DNA of 64,000 bases, from the NCBI RefSeq assembly GCF_009735645.1, contig NZ_CP032550.1, positions 682,001 to 746,000 of the forward strand, in the 5' to 3' direction. The DNA comes from Microbacterium oryzae (GTDB lineage: Bacteria > Actinomycetota > Actinomycetes > Actinomycetales > Microbacteriaceae). Of this stretch, positions 63,797 to 64,000 are shown piece after piece (the stretch's first letter is position 1; each line of letters begins with the position of its first letter). The notes under the pieces are model-generated. The model was not told the origin of the DNA. It was given only the letters and a program-made list of their open reading frames with translations, and ran no database searches. A program made the position numbers and the translations under genes.

Positions 63797-64000
63797 TCAG
63801 GAGCTGGGCGGCGGCGGGAAGTGAGGGATCGACTGGGGCTTGCCGGGCCCGACGGGCGGGACCGGTGGCAGGGGAGCGTCGTGCCGAGCGCCTTCGGGCG
63901 CGGCAGCTCGCGGCGCGTCCTTCGGGAATCGGCGGCCGGTGATGCTCGTCGGGTTCAGACGCACGAAGTGCGGCTTGTGCGTCGGGTCGGCGGTCGAGAC
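63797..64000 (-). CDS. C-terminal end of an unknown protein (runs off the right edge)
   Basis: 67 codons of an open minus-strand frame ending in TGA at 63,797-63,799. It reads HKPHFVRLNPTSITGRRFPKD, then a Pro/Ala/Gly-rich tail finishing FPPPPSS. Core-like codon use supports coding. The rest lies outside the window, so no function can be given. Confidence 0.5.
   Translation of the reverse strand, partial: VSTADPTHKPHFVRLNPTSITGRRFPKDAPRAAAPEGARHDAPLPPVPPVGPGKPQSIPHFPPPPSS

Overview
The window is a stretch of high-GC Gram-positive chromosome, most likely from a Microbacterium-like member of the Microbacteriaceae. This rests on strong C/G third positions, frequent GTG/TTG starts, many -10-like boxes only 6-7 nt before start codons (leaderless type), and the typical actinobacterial runs lepA-hemW-hrcA-dnaJ-rsmE-HIT-phoH-ybeY-corC-era and dus-dgt-dnaG. 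The genus is inferred, not proven.

The window has two very different halves. Positions 1 to about 26,900 are accessory DNA. It is built of short self-contained operons: two paralogous GntR-regulator/membrane-protein pairs, a SAM methyltransferase, two unknown small or secreted proteins, a copper-handling island (lipoprotein, two DUF305 proteins, DUF6153, a CPH-type P-ATPase, a CopZ-like chaperone, CsoR and a Cys-rich four-helix protein), a TlpA-like lipoprotein, a sigma factor with a CU044_5270-type partner, and an alpha-glucan locus. That locus has a ROK repressor, a sugar ABC importer without its own ATPase, a cytoplasmic GH66 enzyme, a GH13 alpha-glucosidase, and a secreted GH66 enzyme with CBM35 and ricin-type domains that is interrupted by one in-frame TGA. 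Eleven copies of a 30-bp hairpin-forming repeat, all in the same orientation, lie between these operons. None was seen in the rest of the window. The arrangement looks like a cassette array, and this is the main candidate for something undescribed.

From about 27,000 to 64,000 the window holds conserved core genes: holA, rpsT, a hydrolase, an oligopeptide ABC transporter, a large secreted nuclease, lepA, hemW, a CIRCE-controlled hrcA-dnaJ operon, rsmE, a HIT protein, phoH, ybeY, a CorC-like protein, era, a leucine-rich leader peptide with leuA, a TRIC-like channel, recO, uppS, a FrnE-like protein, a glutathione peroxidase, dusB, dgt, dnaG, an orphan ABC ATPase and tRNA-Asn.

Just after tRNA-Asn lies a second notable non-coding element: an array with an exact 73-bp period whose units each form a large hairpin. 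Long ORFs there are by-products of the repeat, not genes.

The alpha-glucan locus suggests extracellular attack on dextran-like glucans by the GH66/CBM35/ricin enzyme, import of isomalto-oligosaccharides by the ABC system using an ATPase encoded elsewhere, and intracellular breakdown by the second GH66 enzyme and the GH13 glucosidase under ROK control. The copper genes are read divergently from a CsoR-type palindrome, so export, chaperoning and sequestration would be induced together.
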